Below, piece by piece: positions 1-4,966 of a stretch of 6,103 nt of DNA. The notes beneath the pieces are model-generated. The model made no database searches. It saw nothing but the letters and a program-made list of their open reading frames with translations, and was not told where the DNA came from. Position numbers and translations under genes: made by a program. Source of the DNA: Microcaldota archaeon (GTDB lineage: Archaea; Micrarchaeota; Micrarchaeia; Micrarchaeales; Micrarchaeaceae). Position 1 is the first letter of the stretch. The number at the start of each line of letters is the position of its first letter. The DNA lies in contig JAKASM010000025.1 in NCBI GenBank assembly GCA_021819045.1, positions 1 to 6,103 on the forward strand. Direction: 5' to 3'.

Positions 1-1
1 C

Positions 2-868
2 TGCTTCGGCACCTCCTCTGCGGTCATACATGGCGTCAATCCTGCGGCTCCAGGGGTGTATGCAACAGCGGCAAGATTTGTGCTAGGGCCTACAGACGGA
101 TATTATCCGAGCACCATGGCTCAGGTAATGAGCACAAATCAGACAAAATATGTGCTTTTCGACCAAGGGCTTGTAGGAAAATGGCAGGCATTGGACTTCC
201 TAGCGTGCGTGGACATAAATGCAACCTCAAAAGCATACGCAATAGCGCAAGGGCGAGCTCAGAACCCTCCACAGCCTTATGTTCTAGGAACATCCGAATG
301 CGAACTATCTCACGATCCGCAGTTCGTGCTTGTGCCGCTGCCAGCACTTATCCCTACAAATGCCACATCACAGAACCTCTCATACTACTGCAGCGCTTCC
401 AACTCAACATCGCCACTTATAAGCTCCTACCTTGTAGAAGGGAGCAGTCTTTCAAATGAAACTGTATGCGTAAGCGGGCAGCCAAATACCAAAGGGGTTC
501 TGCAAATATATAACAAAACCGGCGGGAAGATGAATGCTGTAATTCAGGCAAGCCAATACGAAGGTGTAATAAACATTTCAGGAATACCTTTCGTGGAATA
601 TCTTATGATATATCTTCCAAACGGGCCAAACGATACAATAACCAATGCACCCTCATCATTCTACCTCTCGAACTACTACAAAGGATTTTTCCTCGGCGAT
701 CTGCCAGGCTTTACCCAAGTATACCCGATAGATAATGCCACAGGAGTAAACTATGTGAATGTGACAGATCCTATAAGGATATTCGAGATAAACAACTTTA
801 CCGGCAGCCTTCCGCCAAAGACACCAAAACCTTCATATGTGAGGAACAACTATACAATGCCTGGCTGA
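2..868 (+). CDS. aglB: Oligosaccharyltransferase STT3/AglB, C-terminal part (5'-truncated)
   Basis: This is the catalytic subunit that transfers lipid-linked oligosaccharide to Asn in N-x-S/T sequons on the outer face of the membrane; only the C-terminal soluble domain lies here. The frame is open from base 2, so the GTG at 56 is internal; 288 residues precede the TGA. The call rests on resemblance, from memory, to STT3 proteins of DPANN archaea: a 'YVLFDQGLVGKW' segment (residues 50-61) like the 'FD...GKYGAL' block, a 'GTSECE' block (96-101) followed by a short beta strand, and 'FYLSNYYKGFFLGDLPGF' (220-237) before the terminal 'IRIFEI'. No membrane helices are visible, as expected for this part. 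The visible part itself carries about 13 N-x-S/T sequons. The catalytic WWDYG motif would lie upstream, outside the window. Another heavily glycosylated surface protein is the alternative. Confidence 0.8.
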   Translation, partial: CFGTSSAVIHGVNPAAPGVYATAARFVLGPTDGYYPSTMAQVMSTNQTKYVLFDQGLVGKWQALDFLACVDINATSKAYAIAQGRAQNPPQPYVLGTSECELSHDPQFVLVPLPALIPTNATSQNLSYYCSASNSTSPLISSYLVEGSSLSNETVCVSGQPNTKGVLQIYNKTGGKMNAVIQASQYEGVINISGIPFVEYLMIYLPNGPNDTITNAPSSFYLSNYYKGFFLGDLPGFTQVYPIDNATGVNYVNVTDPIRIFEINNFTGSLPPKTPKPSYVRNNYTMPG

Positions 869-876
869 TGCGAAGG

Positions 877-883
877 TATTTAT
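877..883 (+). promoter_or_regulatory. Probable TATA box for the guaB-like gene
   Basis: The sequence TATTTAT lies in the 48-base gap after the STT3 stop. Its centre is about 37 bases before the ATG at 917, which would put transcription start near 905 and leave a leader of about 10-12 bases. That leader includes a GGGGG run (908-912) four bases before the ATG that may act as a weak ribosome binding site. The spacing fits archaeal promoters; the motif itself is weak. Confidence 0.4.
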
Positions 884-916
884 CCTTTGGTGAAGAATCT
901 TTCATACGGGGGCTAA

Positions 917-2338
917 ATGAAAGTGCATCCGGACATAGGACTTTCTTTTGATGATGTCCTTCTTATACCAAAGAAGAACAGCTTCGGCTCAAGGAAGAAG
1001 GTCAGCTTAAAAACAAAGCTAACAAAAGGAATAAGCCTCAACATACCTATAGTCAGCGCAAATATGGATACGGTAACCGGGGCAAGGCTCGCCATAGTCA
1101 TGGCGCAGAGCGGAGGTATCGGAATACTTCACAGATTCAATTCAATAGATGAAGAAGCTGCAGAGGTAAGGAAAGTAAAGAGGCAAAGTTCCTATATAAT
1201 AAAAGATCCATACACCATAACAAAAGACAAAACAGTAGGGGACGCGCGTGCAATAAGCCAAGTCTACGGTGTTTCCGGATTTCCTGTTGTGGATGGCAGA
1301 AAGCTTATAGGCATAGTCACAGAGCGGGACATACGGTTTCAGAAGGATGAAGCCGTAATAGAAAACGTGATGACCAAGAAAAATGACATGGTATTTATAG
1401 AACAGGACAAGTTCATGAAACCAGAAAAATTTATTGATGTTTTCAAAAAGCATAAAGTAGAGAAGATACCAATCGTGGATAAGAAATCAAACCTTGTAGG
1501 TATGGTAACGGCAAAGGATATAGCCAACCTCGGCAACGGTCACGCGACAAAAAGCAGGGATGGGACCTTAATGGTGGGTGCAGCTATTGGCGTAAAAGAT
1601 GCAGCAAAACGTGCCGATGCGCTTGTAAAAGCAGGTGCCGATGTTCTTGTAATAGATATAGCGCATGGGCACTCAGAAGCTGTAATCAGTGCATTAAAAA
1701 TGCTGAAAAGAAGGCTTGACACAGAAATAATAGCTGGAAATATAGCTACTGGCGCAGCTGCAGAAGAGCTGATAAGTGCAGGAGCAGACGCAATAAAAGT
1801 CGGAATAGGTCCCGGCAGCGTCTGCACCACCAGGCTAGTTGCCGGAAGCGGTGTGCCGCAGTTAACTGCCATAGAATGGACCCACAGCGTAGCGCAACAT
1901 TACGGTGTACCAATAATAGGAGATGGGGGAATAAGAACATCAGGAGATATAGCAAAAGCGCTTGCAGCAGGCGCGTCTACCGTGATGATAGGGAAAATTT
2001 TCGGCGGCACAGAAGAGGCCCCTGGCGCAACAATAATAAGAGGAGGAAGGAAATACAAATTCTATAGGGGAATGTCCTCAATATCTGCGAATAATAAAAA
2101 GCTGGAGGTGGACCAGTCAGACTTTGACCTAAGTGATGTGGTTGGCGAGGGGAATGAAACATTCATACCCTACATAGGTTCTGCCAGGGAGATAATATCC
2201 CAGCTATGCGGCGGATTAAGGTCGGCGTTCAGCTATTCCGGCGCAACAAACATATATGATTTGAGGAAGAATGCAGAGCTGGTAAGAATATCCCCCGGAG
2301 GCCAAAGAGAAAGCTATGCGAAATTAGACTCTGACTGA
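917..2338 (+). CDS. guaB: IMP dehydrogenase / GMP reductase family enzyme with two CBS domains
   Basis: This is a cytosolic (beta/alpha)8-barrel purine enzyme of 473 residues, the usual size for CBS-containing IMP dehydrogenase. The N-terminal barrel part (1-90) contains 'FDDVLLIP' and '[12 protein letters not shown]'. Two CBS motifs follow (about 91-150 and 151-205). The second barrel part has 'IDIAHGHS' (247-252 core), the active-site loop '[11 protein letters not shown]' with catalytic Cys303, and the phosphate-binding 'IGDGGIR' (334-340). The family is certain; the reaction is less so. IMP dehydrogenases carry an Arg-Tyr pair in the flap after 'YRGMGS'. Here the stretch after 'YRGMSS' (383-388) up to 'GEG' (410-412) has neither Arg nor Tyr, and 'GMSS' and 'GGLRS...Y.GA' resemble GMP reductase. 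The tail 'QRESYAK' partly keeps the IMPDH 'ESHPH' potassium-site motif. Ile is ATA in 42 of 48 cases. It has its own weak TATA and a short leader with GGGGG before the ATG. Confidence 0.93.
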   Translation: MKVHPDIGLSFDDVLLIPKKNSFGSRKKVSLKTKLTKGISLNIPIVSANMDTVTGARLAIVMAQSGGIGILHRFNSIDEEAAEVRKVKRQSSYIIKDPYTITKDKTVGDARAISQVYGVSGFPVVDGRKLIGIVTERDIRFQKDEAVIENVMTKKNDMVFIEQDKFMKPEKFIDVFKKHKVEKIPIVDKKSNLVGMVTAKDIANLGNGHATKSRDGTLMVGAAIGVKDAAKRADALVKAGADVLVIDIAHGHSEAVISALKMLKRRLDTEIIAGNIATGAAAEELISAGADAIKVGIGPGSVCTTRLVAGSGVPQLTAIEWTHSVAQHYGVPIIGDGGIRTSGDIAKALAAGASTVMIGKIFGGTEEAPGATIIRGGRKYKFYRGMSSISANNKKLEVDQSDFDLSDVVGEGNETFIPYIGSAREIISQLCGGLRSAFSYSGATNIYDLRKNAELVRISPGGQRESYAKLDSD

Positions 2339-2353
2339 ACAGTTTCAGCAAAA

Positions 2354-2360
2354 TATATAA
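2354..2360 (+). promoter_or_regulatory. TATA box of tRNA-Ile
   Basis: TATATAA within an A/T-rich run is centred about 30 bases before the first base of the mature tRNA at 2387, placing transcription start around 2382-2384. It is the only strong box A in the 48-base gap after the guaB-like gene, so the tRNA is probably transcribed independently of that gene. Confidence 0.65.
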
Positions 2361-2386
2361 ATGCAAAAAGCCAAATTGGTTAAGTC

Positions 2387-2494
2387 GGGCTCGTAGCTCA
2401 GCCTGGTCAGAGCGACGGTCTTATATAAATAAACTTCAAATGAAGTTTAAGATAAGAAAGCCGTAGGTCGTGAGTTCAAATCTCACCGGGCCCA
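2387..2494 (+). tRNA. tRNA-Ile (anticodon UAU), intron-containing
   Basis: This would be an AUA-reading isoleucine tRNA. The acceptor GGGCTCG (2387-2393) pairs with CGGGCCC (2487-2493), with one U-G at position 5-68; A2494 is the discriminator and no CCA is encoded. The D stem is GCTC/GAGC (2396-2399/2410-2413). The anticodon stem is ACGGT/GCCGT (2415-2419/2460-2464) and the T arm is GTGAG-TTCAAAT-CTCAC (2470-2486). Removing the 33-base intron gives the loop CUUAUAA, with anticodon UAU at 2422-2424. The body matches archaeal tRNA-Ile (GGGC acceptor, 'TAGCTCAGCCTGGT', A73). Most archaea read AUA with a CAU tRNA modified to agmatidine; a genomically encoded UAU is rare, and I recall it from a few small-genome archaea. 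All three anticodon bases lie in the 5' exon, so moving the splice site by a base or two would not change the anticodon. Confidence 0.9.
2426..2458 (+). other. tRNA intron at position 37/38 with bulge-helix-bulge motif
   Basis: The 33-base intron is defined by a canonical archaeal splice motif. The outer helix is the anticodon stem, the central 4-bp helix is CTTA (2420-2423) with TAAG (2453-2456), and there are 3-base bulges TAT (2424-2426) and AAA (2457-2459), each cut after its second base. The intron carries an 8-bp hairpin, TAAACTTC/GAAGTTTA (2430-2437/2442-2449), with loop AAAT. A 3x3 internal loop separates this hairpin from the central helix. It would be removed by the tRNA splicing endonuclease. 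It is too short to encode a protein. Confidence 0.85.
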
Positions 2495-2505
2495 TATGGG
2501 AGCGC

Positions 2506-2859
2506 ATGGAAGTTAGAGAAGAAAAAATAAAAGAAATAATCGTGCACAATTCGCAGAAGCTTAGTATAAAAGAGCTTGTTCTGATTAGAATTAGACCTGA
2601 CGGAAGACCTATAATGTTATTTTGGTGCGACGGAATTGTGTACTATGTATACACCATCGGGGATAAAATTGGGGATGAAGAGTTGATTAAGGGCAGATTC
2701 CACTTCTCAGCCGTATACTATGCAGACATGCCCGAATTCAAGCCAATACTCGAAATCAGCACAGAGCAGTTTGGAGGATTAAAGGTGCCAATTGTTGATA
2801 CTAGCGGCTTAGAGGTAGATAAAGCGCTTATAAAATTCCTAAAAAGCAAGCCCAAGTAA
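2506..2859 (+). CDS. Small protein of unknown function downstream of tRNA-Ile
   Basis: I do not recognise this 117-residue protein. An in-frame GTG at 2470 would place the N-terminus inside the tRNA T arm, so I choose the ATG at 2506, preceded by a short GGGAG (2498-2502). The product looks like a soluble alpha/beta protein. It has a charged N-terminal helix (about 1-20), a strand-rich middle with 'LVLIRIRPDGRPIMLFWCDG' and 'VYYVYTIGD', and a lysine-rich end 'LIKFLKSKPK'. There is no signal peptide, membrane segment or metal-binding cluster. The start lies only 11 bases after the tRNA 3' end, with no T-tract between, so it may be released from a shared transcript by tRNA 3'-end processing. 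Its stop codon abuts the stop of the convergent rnp4 gene with no spacer. The reading frame is clean and the codons resemble the neighbours; function is unassigned. Confidence 0.7.
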   Translation: MEVREEKIKEIIVHNSQKLSIKELVLIRIRPDGRPIMLFWCDGIVYYVYTIGDKIGDEELIKGRFHFSAVYYADMPEFKPILEISTEQFGGLKVPIVDTSGLEVDKALIKFLKSKPK

Positions 2860-3165
2860 TTATTTGTAGGCAAATCGCGTGCACGATCCGCAAGTGCTGC
2901 ACATATGAGCAATCATGCCGGATGAACTCCTTATCCGGACTGAGCAGTTAAGCCCTGGTATCAGCACAATTCCGCATTTTTTACATATTCGGCTCTTCAT
3001 TCTGCTGTCTATCTTCAAATGATAGTGCTTTATTATGCGCTCCAGTATGCTTATATAAGAAGCTGAAAGCTCAGGCTCAGAAGCGGCATATCTCTCCGCC
3101 ATAGAGAAAAGGATTGCTACTCTCTCATTTGCTATCCTTTCAATAAGACTTCTTTTACCATCCAT
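2860..3165 (-). CDS. rnp4: RNase P protein component 4 (Rpp21/Rnp4)
   Basis: This is the zinc-ribbon protein subunit of archaeal RNase P, which with Rpp29 helps the RNA subunit remove tRNA 5' leaders. The product is 101 residues, slightly short for the family. An N-terminal helical half ('IERIANERVAILFSMAE', 8-24; 'YISILERIIKHYHLKI', 37-52) precedes 'RICKKC' with Cys61 and Cys64. Next come the family-typical 'LIPGLNCSVRIR' (68-79) and 'CSTCGSCTRF', with Cys89 and Cys92 completing the zinc site. The frame runs upstream into the 5S gene; the ATG at 3165 is the first start outside it and fits the family N-terminus. The gene is 17 bases downstream of the 5S rRNA on the same strand. No convincing TATA of its own is correctly placed, so it may depend on 5S read-through. 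It is convergent with, and touches, the gene at 2506-2859. Confidence 0.9.
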   Translation of the reverse strand: MDGKRSLIERIANERVAILFSMAERYAASEPELSASYISILERIIKHYHLKIDSRMKSRICKKCGIVLIPGLNCSVRIRSSSGMIAHMCSTCGSCTRFAYK

Positions 3166-3182
3166 GAAATCTACAAAATAAG

Positions 3183-3297
3183 TGCCAAACAGCAATATGC
3201 TTTCCCACCATAGGCAGTACACACATATCGTGGGCAGGCTTAGCTTCCGAGTTCGGAATGGGTTCGGGTGTTTCCCTGCTCCTATTACCGTTTGGCA
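3183..3297 (-). rRNA. rrf: 5S ribosomal RNA (stand-alone)
   Basis: Read on the minus strand, the 5' end TGCCAAAC (3297-3290) pairs perfectly with the 3' end GTTTGGCA (3190-3183) to form helix I, giving about 115 bases. The internal sequence contains the universally conserved block 'GAACCCATTCCGAACTCGG' followed by 'AAGCTAAGCC', which is loop B/helix III of 5S. Exact ends could differ by a few bases. No 16S or 23S sequence flanks it, so the gene is unlinked from the main rRNA genes, as in several archaeal groups. It has its own TATA box, and the rnp4 gene follows 17 bases downstream. Confidence 0.95.
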
Positions 3298-3317
3298 GGA
3301 TTATTATACAGAACAAC

Positions 3318-3325
3318 ATTTAAAT
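3318..3325 (-). promoter_or_regulatory. TATA box of 5S rRNA
   Basis: ATTTAAAT, preceded on the minus strand by an A-rich GTAAAGTA that may serve as the BRE, is centred 24 bases upstream of the predicted 5S 5' end (3297). This is the classic archaeal box A spacing, so the 5S gene (and perhaps rnp4) is transcribed independently of priL. Confidence 0.7.
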
Positions 3326-3375
3326 TACTTTACAAATTTATTCCAAAATTATCCCGAATCCCAAGCAGAAGGCAG

Positions 3376-3528
3376 CTAATTTGCAGATGTAAAGTGCCTT
3401 CCGCGCCTGCAGTATATGCAAAGTCCAGAATCTTTGTCAAGATGCCTGCGACAAAAGCTCCTCCCGCATAAAGTACACGATCCCACGGACGGGTTAGAAC
3501 AACTGCTGCACTCCTTATTTATCTTTAT
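3376..3528 (-). CDS. Small cross-brace-like zinc-finger protein (micro-ORF, no standard start codon)
   Basis: The -1 frame relative to priL, immediately after it, encodes eight potential zinc ligands. Numbering from the ATA at 3528 (50 residues), they are Cys7, Cys10, Cys18, Cys21, Cys26, His29, Cys37 and Cys40. The core reads 'CTLCGRSFCRRHLDKDSGLC', followed by 'IYC', then a basic tail 'RRGRHF'. The CxxC-x7-CxxC-x4-CxxH-x7-CxxC layout looks like a two-zinc treble-clef or AN1/B-box-like finger, and I recall similar small archaeal proteins of about 50-60 residues, so chance is unlikely. No ATG, GTG or TTG lies upstream of the first CxxC before the TGA at 3558-3556. A GTG at 3486 would lose that first pair. 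The ATA at 3528 overlaps the priL TAA (ATAA) and follows a GGGGGAG run. Alternatives are a -1 frameshift fusing it to PriL, an ATG-to-ATA change, or a sequencing error. The role is unknown; nucleic acid or protein binding is a guess. Confidence 0.6.
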   Translation of the reverse strand: MKINKECSSCSNPSVGSCTLCGRSFCRRHLDKDSGLCIYCRRGRHFTSAN

Positions 3529-4460
3529 TGAATCTCCCCCACATTTATTATTCCTTCAAGAAGCTCCTTCGCCTTTAATAAGGACAAAGGGCGCCTTCCT
3601 TTCTTTTTCGCATATTCACATTGGTATCTTATATAAGAATCGTTTATTCTGGTGTTTGGATCGAGCTCCTTGCAACGATCTATGTAAGTTGAGATTGTAT
3701 TAAATGCATCATCAACGCTCATGCCTTTAACGTTTATTAAATAAGGTGCCAATACAAGATTTACCATTCTATGCCTAACATCAGGAATTGGAGTTCTTAG
3801 CAACTGTTCAATCCAAGATGTACTCCCAGTGCCGGCTCTTACTTTGCTCATCTCTACATTTGGCGGTTTTATAGTTTTTGCAAACTCAACTATATACTTG
3901 GGTATTTCATAGGACTTTATAGGCAGTCCGCGCAGCATTTCCCGTGCCATTGCATTCTCCAAAAGTTCTGAAAGCTCATGCATACTCAAGATTACAGATC
4001 CAAAATGGATTCTGAATTTGGAAAGGTTAAAATCCTCACCACCAGACATATAATTCAAAAACACATTGAATCTTACATTGAACTCACCCCTATTCTGTGT
4101 GAGCTTAAGCCCAAGGCTTTCTGATAGTGCAAGAGCCTCTCTCAAAGTCCCCGTTTCCAATGCCTCTCTTGAGCGTTTGGCTTCAGCATAAACATATCTG
4201 AATAGTGCAAGCCGGCTACCCATCGCACTTACAAGTAACCTGCAATATGGGTACCCAATCACATAGTCAAGTTTGCCATATTTCAGATCTCTAAATTCTA
4301 TTTTCCCTTTTGTAAATGCCTCTTCCAATCTAGATTTTGCAGCACGTAAAACCCTATTAAGATCCTCCCCTGTAGGTGCCGGCTCTTCATGCACAATATC
4401 TTTTGCATTATTAGAAAATGGGAATTTATAGGCAAAAGATAAAGCCTCTTCAGTGAACAT
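3525..4460 (-). CDS. priL: DNA primase large-subunit (PriL)-like protein with PriX-like C-terminal domain
   Basis: This is the likely non-catalytic subunit of the archaeal primase, which assists PriS in making RNA primers at replication forks. The product has 311 residues. Residues 5-200 follow the PriL N-terminal pattern: 'YKFPF' (11-15), 'GYPYCRLLVSAM' (69-80) then a helix ending 'YAEAKRSREAL' (91-101), and 'LNYMSG' through 'FGSVILSMHELSELL' (135-167). Residues 213-305 resemble the PriX/PriL C-terminal fold: 'SWIEQLLRTPIPD' (215-227), 'LAPYLINVKGMS' (237-248) and 'AKKKGRRPLSLLKAKEL' (284-300). Only Cys73, Cys263 and Cys281 are present, so the usual four-cysteine 4Fe-4S site cannot form. The assignment is from motif memory; the small catalytic subunit gene is not in the window. 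The gene is leaderless or nearly so, with TATA-like DNA at 4488-4500. The zinc-finger micro-ORF overlaps its stop codon. Confidence 0.72.
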   Translation of the reverse strand: MFTEEALSFAYKFPFSNNAKDIVHEEPAPTGEDLNRVLRAAKSRLEEAFTKGKIEFRDLKYGKLDYVIGYPYCRLLVSAMGSRLALFRYVYAEAKRSREALETGTLREALALSESLGLKLTQNRGEFNVRFNVFLNYMSGGEDFNLSKFRIHFGSVILSMHELSELLENAMAREMLRGLPIKSYEIPKYIVEFAKTIKPPNVEMSKVRAGTGSTSWIEQLLRTPIPDVRHRMVNLVLAPYLINVKGMSVDDAFNTISTYIDRCKELDPNTRINDSYIRYQCEYAKKKGRRPLSLLKAKELLEGIINVGEIQ

Positions 4461-4487
4461 ACAAACATAATATATAAAGAGCCAAAC

Positions 4488-4500
4488 TATAAATATATAA
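4488..4500. promoter_or_regulatory. Shared TATA element between priL and the divergent gene
   Basis: The near-symmetric A/T run TATAAATATATAA (core 4489-4500) sits at the midpoint of the 66-base gap, about 33 bases from both the priL ATG (4460) and the ATG at 4527. In each direction it predicts transcription start about 8-10 bases before the start codon. A second run, TATATAAA (4471-4478), is too close to priL to serve it but could contribute to rightward transcription. Confidence 0.5.
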
Positions 4501-4526
4501 ACTACAACAAAACTAATCGTGATATC

Positions 4527-4922
4527 ATGGGCACTAGGTTCTTGTATCCGGCATTTTCTGAGAGTGTTCTAGCAAAAGCGGAAAAGGCTGAAAGGCTGCT
4601 TGCCAAAGCCATAGATGAAGGTAGAAATAGCAAAGAGATATCTGACATTGCAGCGAAATCCGCGGAGCTTTATGCATACGCAACTATTCAAGCAATTTCA
4701 GTACAAAATCATCAAGAGGCAATAGAGTGCTATGAACGTGGTCTCTTGCTATCCGGTATTGCATTAAGGGAAAACCCCAAAAATAACAGAGTAAGACCTG
4801 TATTCGAATTCTATTCAACTAGAAAAGACTATCCCTACCCTCTGTTAAGGGGCGATGAAAACTTTGTAAAAAGGGCAGCAGAGGAAGCATTGCAAAGGGC
4901 GGAAAAAATCGGCTATATGTAA
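4527..4922 (+). CDS. Unknown helical protein divergent from priL
   Basis: I do not recognise this 131-residue protein. It looks mostly alpha-helical. Residues 11-30 are an Ala/Lys/Glu-rich amphipathic helix, and 35-86 ('IAAKSAELYAYA' through 'HQEAIECYERGLLLSGIA') have the spacing of TPR-like or similar paired helices. A turn-rich aromatic stretch (93-106, with 'FEFYSTRKDYPYP') follows, and 112-127 are a final charged helix. No signal peptide, membrane span or catalytic motif is visible. The start is well supported by GTGAT (4519-4523), complementary to the AUCAC of the archaeal 16S 3' end, three bases before the ATG. It is divergent from priL through a shared TATA element, which may mean co-expression with replication genes but does not reveal function. 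A scaffolding or protein-binding role is only a guess from the helical repeats. Confidence 0.75.
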   Translation: MGTRFLYPAFSESVLAKAEKAERLLAKAIDEGRNSKEISDIAAKSAELYAYATIQAISVQNHQEAIECYERGLLLSGIALRENPKNNRVRPVFEFYSTRKDYPYPLLRGDENFVKRAAEEALQRAEKIGYM

Positions 4923-4941
4923 GCACGCCAAGAATTAAAGC

Positions 4942-4948
4942 CTTTAAG
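4942..4948 (+). promoter_or_regulatory. Probable box A of tRNA-Pro
   Basis: CTTTAAG-type sequence (CTTTAAGC) is centred about 22 bases upstream of the first base of the tRNA at 4967, close to the expected archaeal promoter spacing. It is a weak match, but the only suitable A/T element in the 44-base gap. Confidence 0.4.
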
Positions 4949-4966
4949 CACACAGCCATAAAGGAA

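Noticed and set aside
1142..1453. Long minus-strand ORFs within the guaB-like gene (also 1540-1872 and 1746-1955)
   Set aside because: They are antisense to a clearly conserved enzyme and have low-complexity or hydrophobic composition typical of shadow frames.
2420..2454. Alternative tRNA splice register pairing CTTA (2420-2423) with TAAG at 2448-2451
   Set aside because: It breaks the intron hairpin and leaves no outer helix directly after the 3' bulge; the 2453-2456 register gives a canonical motif flush with the anticodon stem.
2491..2500. Perfect palindrome CCCATATGGG at the end of tRNA-Ile
   Set aside because: Half of it is the tRNA acceptor strand; a 10-base palindrome at this place needs no regulatory explanation.
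2470..2505. GTG at 2470 as the start of the gene downstream of tRNA-Ile
   Set aside because: This GTG lies inside the T arm of a well-formed tRNA; the extra 12 residues would be translated from tRNA sequence, and the ATG at 2506 has a better ribosome binding site.
3182..3471. Plus-strand ORFs of 65-67 codons across the 5S gene and the zinc-finger region
   Set aside because: They are antisense to the 5S rRNA and to the Cys-rich frame, and their residues show no domain pattern.
3416..3703. A 95-codon plus-strand ORF
   Set aside because: It is a shadow of the zinc-finger ORF and the end of priL on the other strand; the priL frame carries the recognisable motifs.
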